From Gnetum montanum (lineage: Eukaryota > Streptophyta > Gnetopsida > Gnetales > Gnetaceae), in contig MNCI01034636.1 of the NCBI GenBank assembly GCA_015680685.1, positions 280,569 to 311,034 on the forward strand: a DNA stretch of 30,466 nt, given 5' to 3'. This document shows positions 19,168 to 30,007 of this stretch, in pieces. The translations under genes and the position numbers were made by a program. The notes beneath the pieces are model-generated. The model made no database searches. It saw only the letters and a list, made by a program, of their open reading frames with translations, and was not told the origin of the DNA. Positions within the stretch are counted from its first letter, which is position 1, and every line of letters begins with the position of its first letter.

Positions 19168-20430
19168 TTAGCATGGTTTGCCATCTCCCCCATGACTAAG
19201 TTGAAAAGAGGAGGAGATCTAAAATATGGAGCGTTGTTGTCCATCTAATAAGGTGCTTGTTGTGTTAGCTGGCATATGCTCATGAAAAGGTTTAATTTAT
19301 TAGATGTTAACCAGTTATTTCTTGTTTGGGCTCTTAGGTTTACAGATCATCATGGCCCTAGAAGGAAAAGTCTCATAAACGATGTAAGGTTCTTTCCACA
19401 ATGTTTGAAACTTAGTTCGTTGCGATACGTGTGTGGGATTCTAGTAAAGAACCTTGTCTCCCAATTGAAATTTGAATTTTCTAATTTCTAGGTCATGATG
19501 CTTATTGTGATAGGCCTTGTGCAACTCATTAGATGATAAGGCTACTAATCAGTTTTCATCTAGCACATTGAGATTCATTAGTCTTTCTTTTTGGGCTAGA
19601 CTTAAGTCAAGGTCAAGGTGACAAGCTATTGAAAGTATACGAAGTTCAAATTGAATAGGAAGTGGTGATAGTTTGGTATACACAAGGTCATAGGGGGAGT
19701 AGCCTATAGGAAGTTTCCAAGTTGAGTGGTAGGCCCAAAGGGCATCATTCAGTTTTGTGCTTCAATCCTTCCTATACTTGCTAATAGTTCTTGTTAGTAG
19801 CCTTGTGATTTCCCTATTAGTAACCTCAGCTTGACCATTAGCTTGAAGATGGTAAGGTGTTGTGAGTTTGTGTTCAACCACCAAGCATTGCATGCTTTTT
19901 TGAAAATTAGTGCCTCTAAAGTGAGTTCCATTATCCAAAATTAATGCATGTGGCATACCAAACTTGTTTATAACATTTTGTTGTACAAACTGAGCAGCAA
20001 TAAAGTATGTACAGTTGATGATGGCTATTGCTTCTACCCATTTTGTACAATAGTCAACAGTGACTATGATGTACGCCTTTCCATTTGACATGGGCATGAT
20101 GGAACCCATGAAATCAATATCCCAAATGTCAAATGATTCTAGTGGTTGAATCCATTGTTGAGATTCCTCCATTTAAGCAGTCATTCCACCATCTTGTTAG
20201 CATCGTTCACAAGAGCGGATGTAATGGTGAGCATCCCTAAAGAGTGTTGGCCAGTAGTACCCTACCATTAGGATTTTAATGGTTGTGCATCTCCTAGAAT
20301 AGTGTTCTCCACAAGGACCTTCATGAGCATCTTGGAGAACGTGTAGTTGATCAGCATCAAGGACACACCAGTGAACCAAGCCATCAACGCACATCTTATA
20401 GAGTTGTCTGTTAATCTCCATGAAGTACTT
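19168..20430 (-). pseudogene. Integrase of element B, catalytic core intact
   Basis: The zinc-binding domain is at 20421-20197 (AHEGPCGEHYS, VGYYWPTLFRDAHHYIRSC), followed by an in-frame stop. The catalytic core 20172-19762 is uninterrupted. The first Asp is in WDIDFMG, the second in LDNGTHF and the Glu in NGQAEVTN. Exactly 35 residues separate Asp and Glu, so the full DD35E triad is present. The C-terminal part is broken by stops but shows KFKFQLGDKVLY (about 19475-19440) and ends SSFQLSHGGDGKPC at a TAA at 19170-19168, the same end as in element A. It would insert element cDNA in the nucleus. It is the best preserved domain in the window. Confidence 0.88.
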
Positions 20431-20639
20431 TACTTGGTGAAGAAACTACTATTTCTTCCAATGGTCCAACCCCTGTGGCATCTCCTGACTGACAAGATAA
20501 GTGAGAATGTTATCATACCATTTTGGCTCAATGGACATTTGTTTAGTTATAGCCCCAGAAAAGAGGAATTAATCAAGAAATGTATTAGATAATGATCTCT
20601 CTTCCTTTTTGTCATTCCATCATAATCTAGACAAGTGAT

Positions 20640-21000
20640 AAATGACCACATTCTCAATGCCCTTTTGTTCTACCATCTGAGATCAAATTCCTACAAGATC
20701 ATCAACCACCGTATGACATGGGGACTCACCATTGGCTTGCTCATTGGGAAGCTAATGACACTATGATTAGTGTGCACAAACACCTTGTATCCAAGTACAT
20801 AGTGCCTGAAAATTTCTAGAGTGAACACCACCACCATCAATTCTTTCTCTGTGGTGGTATAGTTCAATTGTGCACCCACAATGCTTTGGCTAGCGCAGTG
20901 GATGTAGTATGGTCATTTATTATCATCTAACTATGTCAGCACAACTCCCAAGGCATAATTTGATGCATCCACCATAATATGAAATGATCTAGACTAGTCA
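20640..21000 (-). pseudogene. RNase H domain of element B
   Basis: RNase H degrades the RNA strand during reverse transcription. Visible are AQLNYTTTEKELMVVVFTLE and FRHYVLGYKVFVHTNHS (20879-20755), followed by VSPHVIRWLMIL. The catalytic Asp expected in the T-D-H motif is Asn (AAT; + strand 20766-20768). Stops break the frame towards RT. The linker downstream leads to integrase. Confidence 0.8.
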
Positions 21001-21960
21001 GGTGCTTGTAGGATTGGAGTTTCTACAAGCTTCTATTTTAGTTACAAGAATGCTTTCTCACATTCTGTGGTCTAGATGAAGGAAGCATCTTTCTTTGTTA
21101 GCTCGACCAACAGTTTTATGATCTTAGATAAATTCTCTATGAATCACCAGTAGTAGCTAGTATGTCCAAAGAATGACAAACATCTTTAACAATTTCTAAC
21201 TAGTGGGTTATTCCTTGGATGATCCTTATTTTTTTAGGGTCTACCTTAATTCCTGCTTATGAGATTTTTTGCCCCAGTACAATACCCTCTTGGACCATGA
21301 GATGACTTTTCTACCAATTGAGCCACAAGTTTCTTTCAACACATCATTTTAGCACTTGCTCAAGGTTGTCCAAGGCTCACTCAAATGTAGCTCCATAGGT
21401 GAAGAAGTCATCCATGAAGACTTCTACACCACTACCAATCTACTATTGAAAAATGCTCAGGACTAGCTGTTGGAATGTCACAGGAGCATTGCATAGACCA
21501 AACAGCATCTTACGATATGCAAAAGTCCCCCAGGGACTTGTGAATGTTGTTTTTTTCTAGTCTTTTGGTGCAATTTGAATTTGGTTATAGCCACTATAAC
21601 CATCTAGAAAGCTATAGTAGTAATGCCTAGATATGGTGTCAAGCACCTAGTCAAGAAATGGCAATGCAAATTATCTTTGAATGTTGCCATATTCAGTAGC
21701 CTAAAGTCAATGCCAACCCTCCACTTACCACCTTTCTTTGGCACAATTACAAGTGGGCTAACCCACTTGCTATCCGTAATGGAATAGATGAACCCCATCT
21801 GCAGGAGTTGTTGAATTTCCTCCTTGATGATTTGCTTCAATTTAGGGTTCAACCCCCTCTATGGTTGTTGTTCTGACTTCATGGTTGGGTCAATGTAGAT
21901 GTGATGCTAGCATATCCTAGGATCAATCCTTATGAGTTCAGGATATGACCAAGAAAAAGT
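21001..21960 (-). pseudogene. Reverse transcriptase of element B
   Basis: MNPKLKQIIKEEIQQLLQMG starts at 21852. WVSPLVIVPKKGGKWRVGID follows, then, after a one-base shift near 21660, FLDGYSGYNQIQIAPKD with the first catalytic Asp. Then come FGLCNAPVTFQ and the active site FMDD in GVEVFMDDFFTYG (about 21430-21395), with both Asp present. Stops occur after APKD and near 21455. QEGIVLGQKIS lies near 21290-21260. Both active-site motifs survive although the frame is broken. It is colinear with the RT of element A. Confidence 0.88.
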
Positions 21961-22850
21961 TGCTCACCATCTCTCAACTGCTTTTAACAACATCTTTTTC
22001 TATTCTAGAGCAAGTTTTGCATTGATTATAACCAGCTTCCCATTCTTCAAAAATACATATTTCATTCCAGCTGGTAACATTTTTATCTCAAGGGGATTTT
22101 TTTTTAATTTTTTAGGAATTTCCAACTCTCCCCAATGAGGATCATCATTTGTATCATCAGAGATTTGGTGATGAACTTGCTTGAGTTCATCCATGCTTGT
22201 GACATATGCACATGTCAAGCTCTTAGTTGGTTCCATGCAAAGTGTGCTACTTACTAAATCAGCAGTCAACCACTGGGTGCCCTCCTATTTTGTGGCTATT
22301 GTGTACAAACACCTTTGAATTTCTACTTCTAGTTCACACTACTTGCATGTAGAGATAGATGCTTGCTTTCTGGCCCAAAGTTTCTCACACAATTACATCC
22401 TATATCATTGTACGTGATGCATGGAACTCTCTTCTTCTCGATCTTTCCAAATGCATTTTTTTAGATACCTCCAAGGAAAGATCTCTTATGCTCATTATTG
22501 CATCGATAGTGCTCAACCATACCCTTCCCATAATGATTGGGAAGTCCCCTTTGCAGTTCTTCACTTTAATTACCAGGAAATTGGCAAGATAAGACCACCC
22601 ACAAATAGTGGTCATAATGTCTTCTACCAATCCCAATGAAACAGTGATGGACTGATCTACCAATTCTAATCTAATGTTGCTCTTCTTGGGAGGAGGTAGG
22701 TCCCAGCCAGTGTACATCTCATTAAAAATCAAATTAACACTAAAACTTGAATCAAGAAGAGCCTTGCATGATTCATTCCCAAAAATCTGCAAGTAGATTA
22801 GAGGACTTCTAGGATTGGCTAATTTCCTAGGAAGGTTTTCTACATGGATT
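21961..22850 (-). pseudogene. Aspartic protease and PR-RT linker of element B
   Basis: The open segment 22792-22400 carries KALLDSSFSVNLI, where the usual Asp-Ser-Gly of gypsy proteases has become Asp-Ser-Ser. It ends with the flap-following motif FPIIMGRVWLSTIDAIMSIR. The linker (22269-22000) includes PLEIKMLPAGMKYVFLKNGK, typical of the stretch between protease and RT in this group. The protease would cut the Gag-Pol polyprotein. The Gly loss and nearby stops make it inactive. Confidence 0.8.
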
Positions 22851-25417
22851 CAATCAGACACAATGTGAGTAAGCATTATAGTATGGATCCTTGGTAGAGT
22901 TTGGTTTGAAGGACGCCTAAAGGAATTTGATATGAAGGAAGAGGCAGGAGCATGATTATCAACCGCAGGTGTAGGTGAAGACTTAGATGAACTACGAGGT
23001 TGAAAGAAAGGTCTTTTCTTTGATCAAGCATTCAACCCCATGGATTGATGATTGGGTTGCAAATTAATAGCCCTAGTAGCATTGTGTTGTTGTAGTTAAG
23101 CGAGTAGTTCACCCTACATTGGTGGAGCAGGCAGTAGCTATGCAACTGAAGTAGGAGTATGTGCAAAGACAAGAGAAGGAAAGGATAAGAGGTGATATCC
23201 CTTCTTTCATGTGGTGAATGAGCTTGGTAATAATCTGAAGGATGGTAGTGAGGCTAGAAATTAGAAACATGATTGGAGGAGTCATGTGGGGACATGGATT
23301 GCTACATGTGGTAACCATATGAATCAAGTTGCCGATAAAAGAGTTGTTATCTTGGCGATGCCAGTGTCCATGATTGTGGTTGCTGCCATTGTTGATATTA
23401 TTCATACGGCTATAGTGGAGCTCCACTTAGATAATACATTTGTTGCTGGTGGAACTACCTAAGATTACCTTGAGGATAAGGTAACCTTCTAGATGTTTTC
23501 CTTTGTGTAAGTCATGGATGTAAGGCATACACCCCAGACTCCTGTAGATGTGACACAACGGGGTAACATCCCATAGAATGTTCGTACTGATAGATGTTAC
23601 ACCCATGATCATCATCTAATTCACTATCTACAACCTCTTCTATTGCAGTAATCTTGTCCTTACCTTTCTAACATGCATGTTCAACTTCCTTGCACCTCCT
23701 GTGCTCATGCTCACTACTTTATTTTTTGGACTCCTCAACAATTTTGAGAATAGCTTAGAATCTGTTGTCCATTGAGTCCCTTAACTGATCAACCTTGGTT
23801 GTAAGTTCAAATTGGAATTTTTGGAGTGAAAAGGCTTTCTTATTCACCTCGTCATCAAATATGGACTCGTCCTCAGTATCACAAAATCAAACCTCCCTCT
23901 TGTGAATGGAAAGATCACAGGTGTACTTTTCTACACTTTCTCTTTTTCTTAGTTCACCCTCCTCTTTAGTGACCTACTCTATTAATCTTTCCATTTGACA
24001 AGTAGTTAGTTCTAACAATTTCCCTTGGGCATAGACACCAAGGGTTTTCCTCATTTCATTACAAAGCCCATCTACAATGTGGTGAAGTTAAACCAATTGA
24101 GAATAATCATGGCTAGGGCATTTTTGCATCAAGGCATAATATCCACCAATGGTGGAATCCAAGGGTTTGTGTGTTCCTTGTTTCCACCCTTGAATTTGCT
24201 TCCTTAAGTTGGACACTCTAGAGTACGTTTAATACTTATCATTGAACAACTCAAGCATGGTACTCCATCATCTAATAGATTTCAGCTTTAAGGACCAGTA
24301 CTAGTTTTCTTCTTCTTTGATAAGTGTCCCAGGGAACAACTTTAGTTTCTGCCACTTGTTCTCTATGTTTTGCAAGGCACATGCATCTTGGAAATCTTGA
24401 GGATGATTCTATAGATCAAAGTTATATCCTCCCTCAAATCAAGGAATATTGTTCATGCCTAACCCTTTGATCTTACTATCTTTCACATTCCTTGTTGAAA
24501 TTCTAACTACCTCTACGATGTTAAGCAAACTTCCAGTAGCAAATAGAGGCTCATCAAGGCCTTGATCAGCCTATGCTGCCCTCTACTACCCTCTCGTTCA
24601 TGGTGATGTGCCTCTTGAACACCCGCACCCTTGATCTTGTTTATCCCAATGGTTCCTTTGGTTATTTTAGTCTTGTTGGTCATTTCATTCATTTCAATCA
24701 TCTCCCTCACAATCTCACCTTCTATGGTCATGATCAAAGCTAGAAGAAGAAGATGATGATGAAGGAGAAGAGGAAGGAGAACCAGCACCATCATGGTGCC
24801 TACTACCACCTCTTTGACAATCGTGACCATGATCATGATCATGCTTCTTGTCTACATTCTTGTCTTGACTTGCCCATTTGAATCCACCTTTGTCATTGAA
24901 TCCCTTATTACCAGAATCAAGATTATGAATGGTAGAGTGAAGATTTTGATTTTGACCTCCATCACTAAAGTCAAAAAGAGGAGTTTCATTGAATGGAAAA
25001 CCCCCCAAAGAAGGGTTTCCCACTTACTTGTTGGTACAACAGGAATGGAGAATCATTAAGCCCTTTTTCCTTCAAAAATTCATAGTGTTTTTCTAGTAGT
25101 TGATCCCACAAATGTTGTGCTTTGGTGGGATGATAATCCCTAGCATTAGCATCTTCCACAATATACTCCCCATGGGAGTCTTGAAGACCACATTGTGTAA
25201 GCATTTGATAGAGCATTATAGAAGTAGCATGATCGGGTGGCAACACAATGTTGCCATCCATGTGACGCCACTGCAACTATTCATCCTAGTGTAGGATGAA
25301 AGTGAAGTTTAGCACATGTTCATCAGGATGAGTATATATAATTTGATATTGTTGAGGCTTTGGTAGATTAACTCTATCGACCTTGGGTGGTGAAGTGCTC
25401 TTGTGAAAAGAAGACAT
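22851..25417 (-). pseudogene. Gag of element B
   Basis: The start ATG at 25417-25415 gives MSSFHKSTSPPKVDRVNLPK, then stops near 25290. The segment to 24986 continues VLPPDHATSIMLYQML. A low-complexity part rich in His, Asp and Ser follows (about 24850-24715). The retrotransposon Gag core is at about 24360-24000: NKWQKLKLFPGTLIK, WSTMLELFNDKY, then SNLRKQIQGWKQ and LLELTT. The C-terminal third (23800-22850) is rich in Gln, His, Pro and Tyr. I see no clear CCHC zinc knuckle. Gag forms the virus-like particle. At least ten stops or shifts are present. Confidence 0.75.
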
Positions 25418-25558
25418 TTTCAATTAGCAAATAAAAATCACATTGTGCTCTAAAAATTTGTTGTAGCAATTATGAAATAAGATATGACTCTAAGGTTCAT
25501 TTCAAAAATTTAAATACTTTTCATTATGTCCTAGATAATACACAAAACATCAAAAAGG
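25418..25558 (-). other. 5' leader of element B
   Basis: This is an untranslated stretch between primer-binding site and gag start. Nothing else is seen. Confidence 0.6.
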
Positions 25559-25577
25559 TCCCAAGAAATGATGCTAA
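25559..25577 (-). other. Degraded primer-binding site of element B
   Basis: Directly after the 5' LTR the minus strand reads TTAGCATCATTTCTTGGGA. It matches TTGGCGCCGTTGCCGGGGA, the primer site common in plant Tat/Athila-type elements, at 12 of 19 positions. Five of the seven differences are C-to-T or G-to-A. The identification rests on position and this pattern. Confidence 0.5.
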
Positions 25578-26393
25578 TGATGAGTGACAAGGTACCCCTA
25601 CGTCTAACCATACAAATCACTAAGGTGTTAAGTGCGATCTAGTCAAATTTCGTGAACCTATAGTTATCTGGTATACTAGTTTCTCTAAGAAGTGAAATGG
25701 ATTTCAGAATGTTTGTCATCTTCCCAACTACACTTGTGAGGCTCAAGAGTATGGCTTAAGTGTAATTGAGGCATATGAAATTTTATCATTTTATATTTTA
25801 TGGATATAATCACCTACAAAAAAAATAAAGAGTCAAGTAGATTAAAAATTAAATTGTTTATTGCCTAGCTAGCCTAACACAAGTAACCATCCCACTTTCT
25901 TGAACACATATAGCACTACTAGGCTATCAAACATTAATCATTTCTAGGTTACCAAGTACTATATGAATGCTTGAAGTGGTCGTGCTCATGTTCATTAATC
26001 AACTAGAAACAAATTGCTTAATTCCAATATATTAAAGTAAAGAGCAAAGAAAATATTAAGCTATTCTCAATGCTGTAAGGCTTGTTAAAAGAGTTCATCT
26101 TATTCCCATCACACTGCAGTGCTTAGGTACATCAATGCTTGAACAAAGAGCCATACACACTTTAGACTCCTTCTACAAGCACTCAAAAAATATTCCAACT
26201 CTAAGAAAAAGAAACGGCAAGAACTTCACTACCTTTCTTAAAAACTAAAAACTAAACTATGCCAAAAACTAGAGCCCAGGCATGGTATTTATAGACTTTG
26301 GGTATATGTCCCAACGTCAAACATCTAGCATCAAATCCAGGCCCTGACATCACGTACACAACATCGCAGTAGATAACAAATGGTGATTTATTA
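25578..26393 (-). repeat. 5' LTR of element B
   Basis: 816 bp, colinear with 16352-17170. The inner end is intact (TCATCA); the outer end has TA instead of TG (26393-26391). TATAAATA lies at 26293-26286. Confidence 0.9.
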
Positions 26394-26398
26394 GTTCC
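26394..26398. repeat. Target-site duplication of element B, right copy
   Basis: GTTCC, the counterpart of ATCCC at 16347-16351; two transitions separate them. Confidence 0.55.
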
Positions 26399-26760
26399 TT
26401 TTCAATCTACCATCATGAGATCAAATTCTTCTAAGATCATGAGCCACTGTATGATACGAGGGCTCACCTCTGGCTTATTCATGAGGAAGCAGATTACATT
26501 GTGATCCATGTGCATAAATACTTTGTAGCCAAGCACATAGTGCCTAAACTTTTCAAGAGTGTGCACCATAGCCATTAGTTCTTTTCTCATGGTGATATAA
26601 TTTAATTGTGCTTCCACAATGTTTTGGCTTGTGTAGTCGATGTAGTATGGGTGTTTCTTATTGTCCATCTGCACGAGCACTACTTCCAAGGCATAGTTAG
26701 ATGCATCTATCATGATGTGGAAGGGTCTAGACCAGTCTAGTGCTCATAGGATTGGTGTTT
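26399..26760 (-). pseudogene. RNase H domain of element A
   Basis: The open segment 26713-26402 reads MIDASNYALEVVLVQMDNKK with the first catalytic Asp. It continues to QLNYITMRKELMAMVHTLEK, FRHYVLGYKVFMHMDHN and VSPRIIQWLMILEEFDLM. The T-D-H Asp is kept here, but the usual Glu-containing TTEKE block reads TMRKE. Truncation at 26399 is due to element B insertion; the continuation towards integrase is on the other side of B. Confidence 0.82.
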
Positions 26761-27960
26761 ATACAAGTTTCTCCTTTAAGTATTAAAATGCATGTTCGCT
26801 TTCCTTAGTCTAGATGAAAGGTGCATCTTTCTTTGTAAGCTCTACCAACGATTTTGTGATCTTAGAGAAATTCTCTATGAATTCCTGATAGTAGCCAGTG
26901 TGTCCAAGGAATGACCAAACATCTTTAACTGTCTCTAGTTGGCCTGTTATTCCTTGGATGACCCTTATCTTTTCTAGGTCTACCTCAATCCCTGCTTGAG
27001 TGATTCTATACCCTAGTACAATGCCTTCCTGGCCCGTGAGATGGCTCTTTTGCTAGTTTAGCCATATATTTGCCTCAACACATCTTTTCAATACTTGCTG
27101 AAGGTGGTTCAAGGATTTCTCAAATGTCACTCCATAGGTGGAAAAGTCATTCATGAAGACTTCCACACCATTATCAATTTTCTGTTGGAAAATACTAAGG
27201 ACCAAGCATTGAAATGTTGCAAGGTCATTGCATAGGCCAAATGGCAACTTACAATATGCAAAAGTCCCTCAGGGACTCATGAATGTTATCTTGACCTAAT
27301 CTTTTGGCACAATTTGGATTTGGTTATAGCCACTATAACCATCTAAGAAGCTATAATAACTATGCCCATATATGGATTCCAACACTTGATCCACAAATTT
27401 TAATGGAAAATGATCTTTAAATGCTTCCATATTCAACAGCCTGAAGTTGACATAGACCCACAATTTACCATCTTTCTTTGGCATAACTACAAGTGGGTTA
27501 ACCCACTCACTATCCACAATGGGATAGATGAACCTTGTCTTGAGAAGTTGTTCAATTTCCTTTTTGATGATCTACATCAATTTGGAATTCAAACACCTCT
27601 ACGACTACCTTTTAGGCTTCATGGTTGGGTCAATGTAAATGCGATGATGGCATATCCTTGGATCAATTCCTGTTAGCTCAGGATATGACAAAGCAAAGGT
27701 TGTTGGCCATTTTTTAACCACCTTTAACAACTTTTCTTTTTTTTCAGGAGCAAGTTTGGCATTAATTATGACCAGTTTACCATTGTTTAAAAATGCATAT
27801 TCCATGCCAGCTAGTAAAGTTGTTAGCTCTAGGGGCTCCTGCTTGAAGTTATTAGGGATGTCCAACTCTCCCCAATAGGTATCATCATCTTCATTAGAAA
27901 GTTTGGGATGAACTTATTCAAGTTTATCCATGCCTTCCACATAAGCACATGTTAGGCTCT
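26761..27960 (-). pseudogene. Reverse transcriptase of element A with PR-RT linker
   Basis: The linker 27865-27605 gives PLELTTLLAGMEYAFLNNGK and IDPRICHHRIYIDPTMKP. RT follows: SEWVNPLVVMPKKDGKLWVY, then FLDGYSGYNQIQIVPKD with the first Asp (27517-27296). After stops come MPFGLCNDLATFQ and GVEVFMNDFSTYG (27247-27130). The active site therefore reads FMND: one of the two catalytic Asp codons is AAT (+ strand 27149-27151), which would abolish activity. Confidence 0.87.
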
Positions 27961-28530
27961 CAGCTAGTTTCATGCATAATGTGCTACTATATGAATCAAC
28001 TATCAACCACTGGATGCCCTCTTGTTTTGTGGCTATTATGTATAGACACCTTTGAATATTAATTTCTTATGCACACTGATTGCATGCTTTAATGTATGTA
28101 CTTTTGATGGTTCAAATCTTTTGCATGCAATTGCACCCATTATCACTATACGCGATGCATGAAATATGCTTCTTCTCTATCTTGCCCAATTCATTTTCTT
28201 TGCATATTTCTAGAGAGGTCCCTTATGCTCATACATGCATCAACCATGCTAAACCAAAATCTTCCCATAATGATGGGGAAGTTACTTTTCCATTTTTCAA
28301 CCTTGATCACCAAAAAATCAATAGGGTAGAACCACCCACAAATTATGGTCACAATGTCCTCTACTAATCCCAGAGGGATAGTAATTGACTAATCTACCAA
28401 TTCTAGATGGATGTTGCTCTTTTTAAGAGGTGGTAGGTTCTAGGCCTTGTACATGTCATGGGAGATGAGATTAACTCTAGAACCAGAGTTAAGAAGAGCC
28501 TTACATGGCTCATGTCTAGCAATCTGTAGG
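27961..28530 (-). pseudogene. Aspartic protease of element A
   Basis: CKALLNSGSRVNL lies near 28500-28470. The catalytic Asp is Asn (AAC, + strand 28488-28490) although the Ser-Gly that follows is intact; element B has the reverse defect. FPIIMGRFWFSMVDACMSIR follows near 28280-28220. Stops are scattered through the rest. Confidence 0.8.
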
Positions 28531-29104
28531 TAAATGAGTGGACTTCATGGGTCAAATCTTTTTATGGGAAGATTATCAACCTTTATCTAATCAGAAATAG
28601 TGTGAGTTAGCATCACAGTGTGAATCCAAGGTGGCATTTTTTTTGAAGGGCAATCGAAGGTATTTGATTTAGAGGATAAGGATATTGAAGATGTAGGATG
28701 ATCAGTCGTACTTGGTTGTGAGGGTTGGAAAGGACTACTAGATCAAAAGAAGGATCTTTTTCTAGATTGATTATCCAAACCACTCGATTGGAAAGCTGAT
28801 TATCAATGTACAACCCTCATAGCATTTCCTTGTTGCGACTATGAAGGAATCTCACCCTGCATGGATGGAGCATAATGTAATTGAGTTGAAGGTAGAGGTG
28901 TGTGTGCAAATAGATGTGAAGGGTGGTATGGATATGGGTTTTTTTCTCAAGTATATGGTGAATGTGTTCAGTGGTACTCTAGAGGATAATAGTGATACTA
29001 AAATGAGGTATGAGTTACAGAACTTCTTGGAGAGACAGGTTACTGAACCTAGTACCCATATGGATCTAGTTGCCAATAAGGGTACTACTGCCTGTTGGCA
29101 CATT
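28531..29104 (-). pseudogene. Gag C-terminal remnant of element A
   Basis: This is colinear with the Gln/His-rich Gag tail of element B (about 22800-23345). Open pieces are short (28813-28613). It has no recognisable zinc knuckle and ends where homology with B ends. Confidence 0.55.
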
Positions 29105-29542
29105 TAGCCATTTCATGGAACAGCAAAGGTGATTAAATATGAATAAGCCATAGAAGACATTAAAAATATATATATATGATGGTTGTGCCCTATTGATATT
29201 TTATTACTAGAGGTTTCATGTAGAAATTTGTTGAATGAAGATATAGTATTTCCAATGGTGATATCAAAGAAAGAGAAATTTATCATGCTCCTTTGCAAAG
29301 GGAAGGTTGAAAAGAGTTGAAAAGCTAAAAGAGCTGATCCCATTTATGAATGCTTAAATCCAACCTGATAAAAGTCACCATTGTAAGGTTTGGATAATGT
29401 TTTTACTGTAAAAATAAAACAGTTCCAGCCACTATATGCATTGAGAGAAAAATGAATGAAAATAGTCCAGAAGAATGCCCATTTTTTTACAAGGGATCGC
29501 ATTGGTACCGACGTAGGGGAGTGTAAGGTTTATTGCCCTGTA
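29105..29542. other. Low-copy-looking AT-rich DNA beside element A
   Basis: No gene is seen. A (TA)n run lies at 29165-29177. An 18-bp sequence at 29411-29428 recurs at 29962-29979. The stretch has no similarity to the gypsy elements in the window. Confidence 0.4.
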
Positions 29543-29836
29543 ATGGCTTCTATTTTTACGCAAAACCAGCTGTTCTTTTTGACCCCAAATCAGCGACGTC
29601 TCTGTTGGTTGCGTTGTGCCAAACACTTGCAGGGACGTGGATTCAAATGTAATGAAAGAAGAACTCGCATGGGCGTTGCCGCTTCCCAGATAGAAACCAT
29701 TTCAGTTTCAAAATTTTTCCATAAAAAAATGCAATTGATCCGCCCGCCTTCAACAACATCAATGTGTTCTACAATGCGTGCACTGCGTGAAGATTTTTCT
29801 GGCCGTTGCAAGGCCGTTCTTAACCTCCATACCTAA
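29543..29836 (+). CDS. Gene-like frame with transit-peptide-like N-terminus
   Basis: From ATG 29543 the frame reads MASIFTQNQLFFLTPNQRRL and ends at TAA 29834-29836 (97 codons). The first 45 or so residues are rich in Ser, Thr, Arg and Gln and poor in acidic residues, with a VAAS motif after an Arg-rich stretch, as in many chloroplast transit peptides. Base composition is more GC-rich than the neighbouring retroelements. I do not recognise the protein. It could be exon 1 of a plastid-targeted gene or a decayed copy, since a possible splice donor (CTGC|GTGAAG near 29787) lies inside the frame. A chance frame cannot be excluded. Confidence 0.35.
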   Translation: MASIFTQNQLFFLTPNQRRLCWLRCAKHLQGRGFKCNERRTRMGVAASQIETISVSKFFHKKMQLIRPPSTTSMCSTMRALREDFSGRCKAVLNLHT

Positions 29837-30007
29837 TGTCATTATTCACTGATGCTCAGATCTATGATACATTTGCCCTTAACTCTGCAATCAATGGTAG
29901 GAATTTGAAAAACGATCTGCAAGAACACAAAAATGCAGGAAGCCCTAAGAAAATTTGGGGCAAAATAAAACAGTTCCAGGAAACCAAAACCCTATGTCCA
30001 GGGCCAT

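Larger units (their letters stand above)
16352..26393 (-). mobile_element. Ty3/gypsy element B, structurally complete copy nested in element A
   Basis: This is a 10,042-bp element on the minus strand. It has a 5' LTR (26393-25578), primer-binding site, gag, PR, RT, RNase H, integrase, an untranslated spacer, a polypurine tract and a 3' LTR (17170-16352). The LTRs are roughly 85% alike by eye, so the insertion is old. Domain order PR-RT-RH-IN is that of Ty3/gypsy. The primer site type and long 3' spacer point to the Tat/Athila group. The accessory 3' ORF present in element A is deleted. All frames except the integrase core and parts of PR and RT are broken. Confidence 0.9.
26394..29104 (-). 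mobile_element. Ty3/gypsy element A, 5' portion (gag tail to RNase H)
   Basis: Element A continues here after the nested element B. The order is gag tail, PR, RT, RNase H. Homology with element B ends near 29104 (B about 23345), within gag, so the 5' LTR and most of gag are missing. Confidence 0.85.

Noticed and set aside
24513-25059. Overlapping frames on both strands rich in Met, Leu, His, Asp and Ser
   Set aside because: Only the minus-strand frame in line with Gag is meaningful; the others mirror a low-complexity His/Asp/Ser stretch.
28841-29107. 88-codon plus-strand frame
   Set aside because: It is antisense to the Gag tail of element A, and the matching region in element B is coding only on the minus strand.
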